A DNA stretch of 64,000 nucleotides. Origin: Fervidobacterium_A thailandense (lineage in GTDB: Bacteria; Thermotogota; Thermotogae; Thermotogales; Fervidobacteriaceae). Positions 8,595 to 17,906 of the stretch are shown here, in pieces. The notes beneath the pieces were generated by a model. It did no database searches. It was not told the origin of the DNA and saw only the letters and a program-made list of their open reading frames with translations. The position numbers were made by a program, and so were the translations under genes. Position 1 is the stretch's first letter. Every line of letters starts with the position of its first letter. Location of the stretch: assembly GCF_041505935.1 (NCBI RefSeq), contig NZ_CP140110.1; one strand, written 5' to 3'.

Positions 8595-8629
8595 AAACGC
8601 CCCTAACCCCCTCGGTAAGAGTACGAGTT

Positions 8630-9604
8630 TTATCCGAGTCTTTTCAGCGCTTCTCGAATCTTCTCGAGGTCTTTTCGATCAGCAATCAGTATCCCGTTCT
8701 CGGTTTCCACAACAATGATATCGCTCACGCCCAAGACTATCGTTGGTTTCGTCGTCCGCACAAAAACGTTCTCCGCCTCCAGGAGCACGGAAGGTTCAGT
8801 GCTGCCGATCCCTATTTCTTGCAAGCTCTTCCAGTTTCCAACGTCTGACCAAATGAAATTCGCCTTCACCATGAATATCTTATCGGCCTTTTCCATCAGT
8901 GCATAGTCAATGCTGATGGATGGGACGATACTGAATGCATCTCTGACATCCTCGCACTCTAAGAAGGGGTGTAAAACATCCGGTGCGTGCTTTTTCATTT
9001 GGCTCAGAAAGTACTCTTTTTTCCACATGAACATACCACTGTTCCAGAAGAAATTTCCCGATTCCAGGTAATCGAGTGCAACATCGTAGGTTGGTTTTTC
9101 GTGGAACTTTTTCGCAACGTACACCCCGTCTGTAACAAACTCGCCAACTTCGATATAACCGTATCCCGTTTCCGGACGTGTTGGAACTATTCCAAACGTA
9201 ACAATTCCGTCGAATTTATCGAGCACGGACTGGCCAAGTTCAACGCATTCCCAGAATTTTTCCGCTTCCGGAATATAATGGTCGGCCGGGACGACCAGCA
9301 CGTTTTCTCCGTCTTCAATCTTGAGTGTTGCGTACACGCACGCCGCGGCCGTGTTTTTCCTCGCCGGTTCTAACAAGATATTGGAAAGCGGTAACTCCGG
9401 CAACTCCTCGTACGTTCGCTCGGCGTACCTTTCGTTCGTCACCACAAGGATGTCTTCGACCGGGAGTTTGTAACTCAACCTTTCGAACGTCTCCCTGAGC
9501 AACGTCTTTTGACTGAAGAGTTTGAGAAACTGCTTGGGTGTGTCCACGGTGGAAAGAGGCCAGAAGCGTTCTCCCGTACCACCCGCGAGTATAACTGCCT
9601 TCAC
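8630..9604 (-). CDS. manC: Mannose-1-phosphate guanylyltransferase
   Basis: A 324-residue nucleotidyltransferase making GDP-mannose from mannose-1-phosphate and GTP. The N-terminal signature LAGGTGERFWPLS is followed by PKQFL (GDP-mannose type), the VVPADHYI metal/nucleotide region, and EKP and NSGMFMWK motifs. It lacks the C-terminal phosphomannose isomerase domain of long bifunctional forms. ATG 9604 has an SD (AAGGAGG). First gene of the minus-strand sugar group, divergent from the MutL-like gene. It supplies donor substrate for surface glycans. Confidence 0.9.
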   Translation of the reverse strand: MKAVILAGGTGERFWPLSTVDTPKQFLKLFSQKTLLRETFERLSYKLPVEDILVVTNERYAERTYEELPELPLSNILLEPARKNTAAACVYATLKIEDGENVLVVPADHYIPEAEKFWECVELGQSVLDKFDGIVTFGIVPTRPETGYGYIEVGEFVTDGVYVAKKFHEKPTYDVALDYLESGNFFWNSGMFMWKKEYFLSQMKKHAPDVLHPFLECEDVRDAFSIVPSISIDYALMEKADKIFMVKANFIWSDVGNWKSLQEIGIGSTEPSVLLEAENVFVRTTKPTIVLGVSDIIVVETENGILIADRKDLEKIREALKRLG

Positions 9605-9647
9605 GTTGGTTGTCCTCCTTTTTCGATGTATTTCTTCGGTTAATATG

Positions 9648-9688
9648 ATTATACCAGATTTCCGCGCTCAAAGAAGATGGTGTATAAT
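9648..9688. promoter_or_regulatory. Divergent promoter pair between manC and the MutL-like gene
   Basis: Minus strand: TGG-TATAAT (hexamer 9648-9653, extended -10) facing manC. Plus strand: TATAAT (9683-9688) facing the MutL-like gene. The -35 boxes are weak in both, so the -10 elements carry the call. Confidence 0.6.
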
Positions 9689-9740
9689 TAGTTTGAAAAC
9701 CGATTACAGCAAATATTAATCTTGCAAGGAGGAGTACCGT

Positions 9741-11099
9741 ATGAAGGTTGACCTACTATTCGCCGAAATAGGGTCCACAACCACGGTTCTCACCGCGTTC
9801 CATTTCGGTTTTGGAAAACCGAAGATTCTCGCTCAGACGGAACATTGGACCACGGTTAACGAAGGGGACGTGACGATAGGCATCGAGAATGCACTGCGAA
9901 AGATGCGCGAAATACTCGGTGAGAGCGTGACCTGGGAAAAATTTGCGGCAACCAGTAGTGCAGCTGGCGGGCTGAAGATGACCGTACACGGTCTTGTCTA
10001 CGACATGACAGTTAGGGCTGCGAAGGAAGCTGCTCTCGGTGCCGGTGCGGTGATAAAGTACGTCACGGCCGGAAAAATGGACGAATTTCACCTCAAGAAG
10101 ATTCAATCCATTCAGCCAAAGCTCATACTCCTTGCCGGTGGCGTAGACTACGGTGAAACGGAAACCGTTATACACAACGCAAAGTTGCTCGCAAAACTCG
10201 AACTCGATGTTCCCATTATATACGCCGGAAACGTAGCTGCCGCCGAACAGGTTGAGTACATCCTCGTGAACGCGGGCAAGAAGGTGTACGTAACCGAAAA
10301 CGTGTATCCGCGGATCGATTATCTGAACGTTGAACCGACGAGGAACATAATAAAAGAAGTCTTTGCGGAACACATAGTTAAGGCCCCAGGTATGGAGAAG
10401 ATAAAGGAAATGGTCAACTACGATATTATCCCAACGCCCGCGGCAGTCATGAAGACCACTGAGCTCATCTACGAACACTACGGTGATTGTCTCACAATCG
10501 ACATCGGAGGCGCAACAACCGATGTGGATTCGGTCACCGATGGAACTCCTGAAATCCAAGAAATCATGACTTCTCCTGAACCGCTGGCCAAACGTACCGT
10601 CGAGGGCGACCTTGGTCTTTACGTGAACGCACACAACGTTATTGATATGATGGGCCCGGAGAATCTTAAGAGGGAATTTCCGGATTTTGATGAGCTCGTG
10701 ACCCGCATTAGTCCGTATCCACAATCGGAGCGCGACGAACTTTTTATCAGCAAGTTGGCCACGTTCTGCGTCCAGCAGGGCGTTCGAAGGCACGCCGGAA
10801 GTAAAAAGCACCTCTACACACCAACGGGTAGGAAAACGATTGCCGAAGGCAAGGACCTCACGGCCGTGAAGTATATCTTCGGAACAGGAGGTTTTCTCTC
10901 AAGATCCAAATATGCGAAAGAGGTCCTGGAAAGCTTGCGCCCGCTCTCAAAGTTACACCCGATGGAGCTACTACCACCTGAAAATGTGAAACTCATACGC
11001 GACAAGTATTACATCTTCGCAGCAATAGGACTCATCGCAAGCGAGATCGATCGCCAGCTCGCGTACGAACTTCTGAAGGAGGATCTTGTGGAGTACTAA
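9741..11099 (+). CDS. MutL/GlmL-family ASKHA-type protein (aminomutase accessory)
   Basis: A 452-residue protein of the MutL/GlmL family (unrelated to DNA-repair MutL), found with B12-dependent glutamate mutase or ornithine aminomutase and thought to act as a reactivation chaperone. It has an actin-like ATPase phosphate-1 motif at the N-terminus (FAEIGSTTT), a second nucleotide-binding motif (TIDIGGATTDVDSV) and glycine-rich FGTGGFL near the C-terminus. No mutase gene lies in the window, so the partner is unknown. SD AAGGAGG before ATG 9741. Confidence 0.85.
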   Translation: MKVDLLFAEIGSTTTVLTAFHFGFGKPKILAQTEHWTTVNEGDVTIGIENALRKMREILGESVTWEKFAATSSAAGGLKMTVHGLVYDMTVRAAKEAALGAGAVIKYVTAGKMDEFHLKKIQSIQPKLILLAGGVDYGETETVIHNAKLLAKLELDVPIIYAGNVAAAEQVEYILVNAGKKVYVTENVYPRIDYLNVEPTRNIIKEVFAEHIVKAPGMEKIKEMVNYDIIPTPAAVMKTTELIYEHYGDCLTIDIGGATTDVDSVTDGTPEIQEIMTSPEPLAKRTVEGDLGLYVNAHNVIDMMGPENLKREFPDFDELVTRISPYPQSERDELFISKLATFCVQQGVRRHAGSKKHLYTPTGRKTIAEGKDLTAVKYIFGTGGFLSRSKYAKEVLESLRPLSKLHPMELLPPENVKLIRDKYYIFAAIGLIASEIDRQLAYELLKEDLVEY

Positions 11100-11141
11100 G
11101 ATTTCGTTGCGAATGCTTTTGGTTTGGGAGGAGAAACGACG

Positions 11142-12083
11142 CTGAAAGAAAAGCTTGTGCGGTTGGTACTCATAATATCGCTTGTAGGTCTTCTAACTCT
11201 TGGAATTGCAAACTTTCAAGTTATAATCTCCATAGGTAACATCAACTTAGGTTCGCTACCGGACTACACTGTTGTTTTTTTCACCGGAGAACCGTTTGTC
11301 CCAGTTTATGTGGACGGTAAACAGGTCGGTGTTACGGATGCTTCCGGCTATTTGGTCGTAAGATTTGAGGGGCCTGCGTCATATATAGCATGGGCGGTGA
11401 GTTCCAGCTGGCAAGTGTCTTTCGACAAAGTGTACTTCACCGTGGAAAAAACACCAAAAATCGTGCGCCTTACTCCAACCTTGAACGGCAAGTTAGTCGT
11501 ATTTTCGAACATCTACCCCGTGCACGTGTACCTCAAAGATGGTAGGTACGTTGGAATGGTTACGGAAAAGTCAAACGAACTTGTGATTCCGCAGGGAAAC
11601 TACGAGTTCGTCTTTTCATCGCCGGGTTACGGTGATATCGTTCAGAGCTTCACCGTACACGGTCGTAAGGAAAATCCCATATGGCTCGAGTTCAAGGAAC
11701 AACCACTGAACGTTGAATTGAAGGTCGTTCCCGAAAAATTCTCACCCAACGGTGATTGGTTCGAGGACGAGACAACGATAAAAATTTACTCCTCGAAATT
11801 CGCCAGCGCCACACTTCAAATTGTCGATTTTTCTGGTAAAATAGTTTACAACAAAGGACTTAGACTCCATCCAGGCGCTAACGAAATTATCTGGAACGGC
11901 GAAGGTGTACCTGATGGAAGGTATACGGTCTTGCTCGTGGCTTCCGATGGAAAGGTTGAAATGAAAAAGGAAGTCGTCGTTGAATTGGATAGGAGCCGGT
12001 ACACGTATCGAAAGGAAATCGCCATAACCTTACTGATACTCACTTTAGCTGTTATCGTTTACTTGGTTCTCACAAGCAAGTAA
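11142..12083 (+). CDS. Membrane-anchored protein with FlgD/Ig-like C-terminal domain
   Basis: About 313 residues: an N-terminal signal/anchor (KEKLVRLVLIISLVGLL), PEGA-like beta repeats (VPVYVDGKQVGVTD; YPVHVYLKDGRYVGMV), a FlgD/gliding-type Ig-like domain (FSPNGDWFEDETTI ... IIWNGEGVPDGRYTVLL), and a C-terminal membrane helix with a short basic tail. Probable envelope role. The SD GGAGGAG (11127-11133) has no ATG/GTG/TTG at the proper distance downstream; an in-frame CTG at 11142 is 8 nt away and gives a normal signal sequence. A TTG at 11124 lies upstream of the SD, and a GTG lies further in at 11157. Confidence 0.7.
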   Translation: MKEKLVRLVLIISLVGLLTLGIANFQVIISIGNINLGSLPDYTVVFFTGEPFVPVYVDGKQVGVTDASGYLVVRFEGPASYIAWAVSSSWQVSFDKVYFTVEKTPKIVRLTPTLNGKLVVFSNIYPVHVYLKDGRYVGMVTEKSNELVIPQGNYEFVFSSPGYGDIVQSFTVHGRKENPIWLEFKEQPLNVELKVVPEKFSPNGDWFEDETTIKIYSSKFASATLQIVDFSGKIVYNKGLRLHPGANEIIWNGEGVPDGRYTVLLVASDGKVEMKKEVVVELDRSRYTYRKEIAITLLILTLAVIVYLVLTSK

Positions 12084-12131
12084 TTAATAGTAAATTCAAA
12101 TAAAGAGCTGGACAAGAAAAGGAGTGGTAAG

Positions 12132-13241
12132 ATGATCACTTACGAGCAAAAACAGCGTATCGAAGAACTTCGAAAGAAGTTCAACGATATTCTTGAGGTC
12201 TTCCATCCTGAGGAAAAGAGAAAACGACTTGAGGAACTCGAGCAGGAAAGTCTAAAACCCGATTTTTGGAACGATCAACGCCGTGCCCAGCAGGTCAACA
12301 GGGAACTCCAAAGAACAAGGAAGATCATCGAGGATATGGATAAGATAAAAAAGCTCTTCGAAGACCTCGAGGTCGGTATCGAACTTGCCGAAGAGGACCC
12401 GTCGATGCAGGAGCATGTGGAAGAAATTCTTGAAGAAGTCTCGAAAAAGGTCAGAGAATTTGAGCTGGAATTGATTCTCAACGGAAAATTCGATACGGCC
12501 AACGCGTACCTTTCGGTTCATCCAGGTGCCGGTGGTACCGAATCGCAAGATTGGGCCGCAATGCTCCTTAGAATGTACATGAGGTGGGCCGAACGGAAGG
12601 GTTACGATGTGGAGATTGTTGACTACCAGGAAGGAGAAGAAGCCGGAATCAAGAGTGCAACAATACACATAAAGGGTGAGATGGCCTATGGTTATCTCAA
12701 GCACGAACGTGGCGTTCACCGCCTCGTCAGGATTTCACCTTTCGATGCGAACAAAAGGCGTCACACCTCGTTTGCATCGGTGAACGTGCTGCCGGAGATT
12801 GAAGATGACATAGAAATCGAAATAAGGCCCGAGGACATCAGAGTGGACACGTACCGTGCTTCGGGTGCCGGTGGTCAATACGTTAACAAAACCGAGTCGG
12901 CCGTTCGTATCACGCACCTTCCAACTGGAATTGTCGTCACCTGTCAAACCGAACGCTCGCAACTACAAAATAGGGAAACTGCGATGAAGATGCTCAAAGC
13001 GAGGCTCTACCAACTTGAGCTTGAAAAGAGACGCAAGCAGATCGAGCAAATCCAAGGTGAGCTCAGGGATATCAGTTGGGGAAACCAGATAAGATCATAC
13101 GTCTTCCATCCCTACACGATGGTTAAGGATCACAGGACCGAGGTTGAAACCGGAAACGTTGAGGCCGTGATGGACGGAGAAATCGACATGTTCATCGAAG
13201 CTGAGCTCGTGTACTTTGCAAAACTGGGTTTGAATGACTGA
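12132..13241 (+). CDS. prfB: Peptide chain release factor 2
   Basis: A 369-residue class I release factor recognising UGA/UAA. It has the GGQ hydrolysis loop (ASGAGGQYVN, about residue 240-248) and the RF2-type anticodon tripeptide SPF (RISPFD). The gene is one continuous frame from ATG 12132 (SD AAAAGGAG), so the programmed +1 frameshift found in many bacterial prfB genes is absent. It begins the long plus-strand housekeeping run. Confidence 0.97.
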   Translation: MITYEQKQRIEELRKKFNDILEVFHPEEKRKRLEELEQESLKPDFWNDQRRAQQVNRELQRTRKIIEDMDKIKKLFEDLEVGIELAEEDPSMQEHVEEILEEVSKKVREFELELILNGKFDTANAYLSVHPGAGGTESQDWAAMLLRMYMRWAERKGYDVEIVDYQEGEEAGIKSATIHIKGEMAYGYLKHERGVHRLVRISPFDANKRRHTSFASVNVLPEIEDDIEIEIRPEDIRVDTYRASGAGGQYVNKTESAVRITHLPTGIVVTCQTERSQLQNRETAMKMLKARLYQLELEKRRKQIEQIQGELRDISWGNQIRSYVFHPYTMVKDHRTEVETGNVEAVMDGEIDMFIEAELVYFAKLGLND

Positions 13242-13284
13242 ACGTTGCGCATACATCAAAAGCACGAGAGGGAGTGAAGCGCAC

Positions 13285-14103
13285 ATGCCGGTGCAGAAAT
13301 ACAAGGTATTCGTGGTAACGTCCGGAAAAGGTGGGGTCGGTAAGACGACCTTCACCGCAAACCTCGGTTGTACACTTGCGAAAATGGGCGAACGCGTTTG
13401 CCTTATTGACGCGGATATCGGGCTCAAGAATCTCGACGTGGTCCTGGGGCTGGAAAATAGAATAATTTACACATCCTTCGATGTGGTGAACGGAACGGTT
13501 TCGGCGAAGGAAGCACTGGTCAAACACAAACAATTGAAGAACCTATACCTCCTTGCCGCCTCACAGGTTGCCACCAAAGAGATGATGTCACCGGAAGACA
13601 TGAAACGAATCGTACAGGAGCTCTACGATGATTTCGATTACATCCTCATCGACTCCCCGGCAGGAATCGAACGGGGATTCAGGAACTCGGTAGCACCGGC
13701 GGAGGCCGCGTTCATAGTCACCACACCCGAGCTCCCAGCCATATCGGATGCGGATAGAGTCATCGGTCTTCTGGAAAACTATGGATTCACCGATGAGAAG
13801 ATGTTCATCGTACTGAACAAATTCAAGCCCCACATGGCAAAAAGGGGAGACATGCTCGATCGAACTGACGTGGAAAAAGCTCTCGCGATGCGCATCATCG
13901 GTGTCATTCCCGATTCTGAGGAGGTCATCGTCGCAACGAATAAGGGTATTCCCGTCGTTCTCGAGGACGGTGTCGTGATTGGACGGAGTTTCGAGAACAT
14001 CGTTCGAAGAATCAAGGGGGAAGAGGTGCCCATAGATGAAGATATAAAAGGCCTTTCTAAGGGCTTACTCAGTTCATTGCTGTCAATTTTCAAGAAGAGG
14101 TGA
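13285..14103 (+). CDS. minD: Septum site-determining ATPase MinD
   Basis: A 272-residue membrane-associated ParA/MinD ATPase that positions the division site with MinC/MinE. It has the deviant Walker A motif SGKGGVGKTT at the N-terminus, switch regions (DADIGLKNLD, IDSPAGIERGF), and a basic amphipathic C-terminal helix (LLSSLLSIFKKR) as membrane-targeting sequence. ATG 13285 is preferred over 13234, which overlaps prfB and has no SD. No minC is in the window. Confidence 0.95.
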   Translation: MPVQKYKVFVVTSGKGGVGKTTFTANLGCTLAKMGERVCLIDADIGLKNLDVVLGLENRIIYTSFDVVNGTVSAKEALVKHKQLKNLYLLAASQVATKEMMSPEDMKRIVQELYDDFDYILIDSPAGIERGFRNSVAPAEAAFIVTTPELPAISDADRVIGLLENYGFTDEKMFIVLNKFKPHMAKRGDMLDRTDVEKALAMRIIGVIPDSEEVIVATNKGIPVVLEDGVVIGRSFENIVRRIKGEEVPIDEDIKGLSKGLLSSLLSIFKKR

Positions 14104-14108
14104 GAACG

Positions 14109-14387
14109 ATGTGGATAATCGACATATTTAAGAAGAAAAAGAAGGGTAAACATGGAAAAACACCGAAGGAAGAGGCGGCTGAAAGGCTCGAAACGATGCT
14201 CTCGAGAAGAAGGGAAATCGTGAAGATGATCCCCCTTGAGGAATTCGAAGCGAACAAAGAAGAGATAAAGTACGCGGTTATAGAAACCATATCGAAGAAA
14301 TTCAACATTCCTCCGGAACGTGTGAAGGTCGATTACCACGAGCAGAACGGGTACGTAGTTATCGTCACGAACGTGAATTTCAAGTAA
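14109..14387 (+). CDS. minE: Cell division topological specificity factor MinE
   Basis: A 92-residue protein with an N-terminal amphipathic anti-MinCD segment (MWIIDIFKKKKK), a helical region and a C-terminal beta region (VIVTNVNF). It stimulates MinD ATPase. It follows minD by 5 bp, so the two are probably translationally coupled. Start at ATG 14109 with SD AGAGGTGAG; GTG 14100 is an alternative. Confidence 0.9.
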   Translation: MWIIDIFKKKKKGKHGKTPKEEAAERLETMLSRRREIVKMIPLEEFEANKEEIKYAVIETISKKFNIPPERVKVDYHEQNGYVVIVTNVNFK

Positions 14388-14415
14388 ACAAGCCTCAATG
14401 GGAGTGATGTGAATC

Positions 14416-15162
14416 TTGAAGAGGTTTAATGTCATTTTTTTACCATTACTGATCCTGTCTATCTTATTTCTCTCCAGCGGTTGCGCTCTTCTGATAAGCA
14501 AGTTGATTGAAAGCACAGGCAACAGGGAGTACATCCTGAGAATTTACGTCCAGGGACTTCCAAAGAGTTTTCTTGACCAAATCCGCACGGAAACTGGGCA
14601 GCTCGAACTTTCGGAAGTCACGATTTCCCAAATCAGCACCTTGGTACGCATCTCGGGTGAGGGTGTGAACGAACAGGTATCGATATCGGGTAGATCAAAC
14701 GTTTTTAACGAAAACACATCGCGTGAAATTCGAATAGTTACCAAGAATGAAGAACTCAACCTCAACCTAAGTGTTGATTTCGAAACCAAGTTTGCAACCG
14801 ATACCCTACTTGGTGAAAAAGATGTAAAAATAAATTTCTCAGAGCCTATCAAACTTATCCCCGGGGGAAGTTACATCCTGATAAACTTCTACGAAGACAA
14901 CGATCAGCCGAGCGTGGATTTAGTTTCTGAACCTTCTGCTTTCAAATTCATCGTTCAGAGTAACCAAGAGGAATTCGTAACAGTTAAATCCGAGGTTGGA
15001 AACCTGGTTTTCTTCACCTCCGCAGTGGGGAGTGTGAAACAGTTCGTTTTCATCACAGAGCGAAACAAGACCATCAATTTTTTGAACGAGCGCGGTGCCC
15101 AAATTGTCAGGATCTCGCCCTCGGACCAGAACGTAAAAGAAGAAACTGTCAAGTTCGAGTGA
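14416..15162 (+). CDS. Hypothetical lipoprotein
   Basis: A 248-residue secreted lipoprotein: signal sequence with hydrophobic core and lipobox LSSGC (Cys at about residue 23). The rest is beta-rich with no recognised domain. It begins with TTG at 14416. It lies between minE and a septum-type coiled-coil gene, so an envelope or division-related role is possible but unproven. Confidence 0.7.
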   Translation: MKRFNVIFLPLLILSILFLSSGCALLISKLIESTGNREYILRIYVQGLPKSFLDQIRTETGQLELSEVTISQISTLVRISGEGVNEQVSISGRSNVFNENTSREIRIVTKNEELNLNLSVDFETKFATDTLLGEKDVKINFSEPIKLIPGGSYILINFYEDNDQPSVDLVSEPSAFKFIVQSNQEEFVTVKSEVGNLVFFTSAVGSVKQFVFITERNKTINFLNERGAQIVRISPSDQNVKEETVKFE

Positions 15163-15174
15163 CAGAGGGAGACC

Positions 15175-15477
15175 ATGAAGGTACGAAAACGTCAGGAAAG
15201 ACGCGTACCGAATCTGTTGTTGATATTTTACTTTACACTTTTGATAGTCTTTCTTTCTTACTTCTTCACCTCGTACATGGCCTACAAACGGGCCAGTGAG
15301 GAGTTCAAAGCCCTTGAAAAGGCCTTGGAGGAAAAGAGGAAGGAGATCGAAGAAAAGGAAAGGGAAACCATGAAACTCCAAGAATTGATAAACATTATAG
15401 ACCGCGAAGCAACGTCTCTTGAAGCATTCAAAGAATCCACTGAATCCACCACGGTTACCCGGGAGGCAAGTGAATAA
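15175..15477 (+). CDS. Single-pass membrane coiled-coil protein (FtsB/DivIC-like topology)
   Basis: 100 residues: basic N-terminus, one membrane helix (about residues 15-35), then a strongly charged coiled coil (about 40-75; EEFKALEKALEEKRKEIEEK). The topology matches FtsB/DivIC division proteins, but no sequence signature proves it. Its place after minDE is compatible with a division role. Confidence 0.6.
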   Translation: MKVRKRQERRVPNLLLIFYFTLLIVFLSYFFTSYMAYKRASEEFKALEKALEEKRKEIEEKERETMKLQELINIIDREATSLEAFKESTESTTVTREASE

Positions 15478-15480
15478 CCG

Positions 15481-16281
15481 ATGCGTGAGAAATGCAAATG
15501 CGTCATAACCACGTCTAACAATCCTTCAAAAGAAGCGGTTGCGGAAGCCAGGGCACTCTCCCAAACGCTCGGTATTCCCTACTTGAATCGTAGACACGTG
15601 GGCGAAAAATTGAAAAATGGTTTGATCGAGTTCTTTTACGTTGTGGATAATAACTTGCAACTTTCAATCTCGATAGCTGGTCAAAGGTTGTTCTTCCATC
15701 CCGGTATCGCCAAGATACGGATGGAAAACTTCAAGAGGGACGGACGTGATTACCTCCTTGAGGCACTGCAACCGGAAAGTAGCGATATCGTCTACGACGC
15801 AACATTCGGACTCGGTATGGATGCTATCTTCATCGCACACTTCGTTTCGAAGGTTGTGGGAACAGAGGTTTCCGAACATATCTACAACGTTGTTTCCTAC
15901 GGTCTAAAACACTACGTTGCGAAAAAGGATTGGATCAACGAAGCAATTCGGAAAATCGAGTTGTACAACGAAGATATGCGAACCTTTGCGAGCAGACAAG
16001 CGGACAAGTCGTTTGACATCGTTTATTGCGATCCGATGTTCGAAAATCCAAAGTACGAAAGTTCAGCGCTCAACCCGTTGCGTCCATTGGCAAGTTACGA
16101 CTCGGTTGACGATCAACTAATCTCCGAGTTCATCAGAATTGCAAGAAAGCGCGTAGTAATAAAAACACTGGAAAAAGATACCCTGCTTGACCGTTTAAAA
16201 ACACCGTTCAGTAGGGTAATAAAGAGTCCAAAGAGCGGTTTGGTATTCGCTTGTATAGAGCTTTCCGATAAGAGCGTTTGA
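15481..16281 (+). CDS. RsmJ-like class I SAM-dependent methyltransferase
   Basis: A 266-residue protein with a SAM-binding motif I (VYDATFGLGMDA) and a catalytic DPMF motif (DIVYCDPMFENP). The DPMF form is characteristic of RsmJ, which methylates G1516 of 16S rRNA. The N-terminal 90 residues differ from E. coli RsmJ, so the target is inferred. It starts 3 bp after the preceding stop with SD GGGAGG. Confidence 0.7.
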   Translation: MREKCKCVITTSNNPSKEAVAEARALSQTLGIPYLNRRHVGEKLKNGLIEFFYVVDNNLQLSISIAGQRLFFHPGIAKIRMENFKRDGRDYLLEALQPESSDIVYDATFGLGMDAIFIAHFVSKVVGTEVSEHIYNVVSYGLKHYVAKKDWINEAIRKIELYNEDMRTFASRQADKSFDIVYCDPMFENPKYESSALNPLRPLASYDSVDDQLISEFIRIARKRVVIKTLEKDTLLDRLKTPFSRVIKSPKSGLVFACIELSDKSV

Positions 16282-16354
16282 CGCGATGTTTGCACAGCCA
16301 ATGAAGAATCCTAATAATACTGAGACCAAGCTGTAGACGGGAGGAGAGGACCGA

Positions 16355-17260
16355 ATGGGCTTTTTTGAAAAACTGAAAGAGGGGCTTAGAAAAAGCCGCG
16401 AGACGTTTTTCAACCAGATCACGAAAATCCTCAGGAGTCGAAGGTTGGACGAAGATACCAAAGCTGAGATAGAAGAGCTTCTCATCTCCGCCGATGTTGG
16501 TGTGGAAGCCACCGAATACATCATCAAGCGACTGGAAGAGGCAAAGCCCGAGGATACCTTTGGTACGTTGAAGGAGATACTCATCGAAATTCTCAGCAAG
16601 CCGAACGGTTTGAATATACCGGCCCAAAAACCTTTTGTTATAAGCATGGTAGGTGTGAACGGTTCGGGTAAGACCACTACATGTGGAAAACTTGCGGCAA
16701 TGTTCCGCGAGGAAGGGAAACAGGTGGTCATCGGTGCGTGCGATACCTTCCGTGCAGCTGCGATCGACCAGCTCAGAATTTGGGCTGAACGCGCCGGCGC
16801 AACCTTCATAGCCCACATGGAGGGTGCAGACGCCGCGGCCGTTGCGTTCGACGCTGTCAACCACGCGATATCGAAATCGAAAGATGTCGTCATTTTGGAC
16901 ACAGCGGGTAGACTTCACAACAAGCGCCACCTAATGGAAGAACTCGCTAAAATAAACAGAGTCATCAAAAAAGTCCTTCCCGAAGCCCCACACGAGGTCT
17001 TGTTGGTCATCGACGCAGTAACCGGACAAAACGGTCTCCAACAGGCAAAAATCTTCAGGGAAATCGTGGGTGTTACCGGCATCGTACTCACGAAACTCGA
17101 TGGTACGGCAAAAGGTGGTATCGCGATAGCCATAGCCAAAGAACTCGGAATACCGATCAAGTTCATAGGCGTTGGCGAAGGGCTTGAAGACTTGAAACCA
17201 TTCGATCCACGCGACTTCGTCGAAGCCCTTTTGGCAGGTGATGAGAACGGTAATGCCTGA
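16355..17260 (+). CDS. ftsY: Signal recognition particle receptor FtsY
   Basis: A 301-residue SRP-GTPase that docks ribosome-SRP complexes at the membrane. It has a short N-domain, G1 VGVNGSGKTT, DTFRAAAIDQL, G3 DTAGR, G4 TKLDGTAKGG and the closing GVGEGLEDLKPF. The acidic A-domain of E. coli FtsY is absent, as in many thermophiles. SD GGGAGGAG before ATG 16355. Confidence 0.96.
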   Translation: MGFFEKLKEGLRKSRETFFNQITKILRSRRLDEDTKAEIEELLISADVGVEATEYIIKRLEEAKPEDTFGTLKEILIEILSKPNGLNIPAQKPFVISMVGVNGSGKTTTCGKLAAMFREEGKQVVIGACDTFRAAAIDQLRIWAERAGATFIAHMEGADAAAVAFDAVNHAISKSKDVVILDTAGRLHNKRHLMEELAKINRVIKKVLPEAPHEVLLVIDAVTGQNGLQQAKIFREIVGVTGIVLTKLDGTAKGGIAIAIAKELGIPIKFIGVGEGLEDLKPFDPRDFVEALLAGDENGNA

Positions 17261-17906
17261 AACCTGGGATAAGAAGTACACTTGTCCCCTTTGTGGAAGT
17301 CAGGTCACATCAAAAAAAGTATTCACAGAAAAGATAGTCATCAAGAGTTACGACGAGGATCTCAAACCAAATTACGAGGGCGTAAATCCGCTCCTTTACG
17401 CCGTTGTGGTTTGTAACTCTTGTCATCACGCCGCCCTCGAAAACGATTTTGAAAAGTACATATCGCCCATCCACCTTGAGGAGCTCAGAAACGTACTCGG
17501 AACTGTAAAAATTCCAGAAGGAGTAGATTTTAGCAAAGCGAGGGACCACAAAACAGCCTTGCTTGCACACGCCCTTGCGGCATTATGCTACCGCGCCAAA
17601 AAACAGTTGTGTAAAGTGGCGGAAATGTACCTCCGAATGGGCTGGCTACACAGGGAACTTAAAGATACCGAGGCGGAGAGCAAAGCTCTCGCCAAGGCAC
17701 TGGTCAGCTTTGAAGAATGCTACATGTCTTCCTATATTGAGGAAGAAAAAGAACCCATGGTACTCTTCTACCTTGCCGAACTCTCAAGGCGTTTTGGTAA
17801 AAAAGAAGAAGCCTTACGTTGGTTCTCCACACTCGTCACAAAATACAAGAACTCCAATTCATTCTACGTGAAGGTGGGAAAAGAACGATGGCAGGATCTC
17901 AAGTAA
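17253..17906 (+). CDS. DUF2225 zinc-binding TPR-like protein
   Basis: About 217 residues. The N-terminal zinc site has CPLCG and a second CNSCHH pair, followed by helical repeats resembling TPRs. This order matches DUF2225, whose function is unknown. ATG 17253 overlaps the ftsY stop by 8 bp, so translation is probably coupled. Confidence 0.8.
   Translation: MPETWDKKYTCPLCGSQVTSKKVFTEKIVIKSYDEDLKPNYEGVNPLLYAVVVCNSCHHAALENDFEKYISPIHLEELRNVLGTVKIPEGVDFSKARDHKTALLAHALAALCYRAKKQLCKVAEMYLRMGWLHRELKDTEAESKALAKALVSFEECYMSSYIEEEKEPMVLFYLAELSRRFGKKEEALRWFSTLVTKYKNSNSFYVKVGKERWQDLK

Noticed and set aside
9756..10811. Long minus-strand ORF of 351 codons.
   Set aside because: It is fully antisense to the well-supported MutL/GlmL-family gene and has no SD or recognisable domain; codon-bias shadow.
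12132..12260. Possible programmed +1 frameshift site in prfB.
   Set aside because: The gene is a single continuous frame with a normal ATG and SD; no in-frame early UGA is present.
16195..16930. Two overlapping minus-strand ORFs of 235 and 240 codons.
   Set aside because: Both are antisense to ftsY and the end of the RsmJ-like gene; neither has protein-like motifs.
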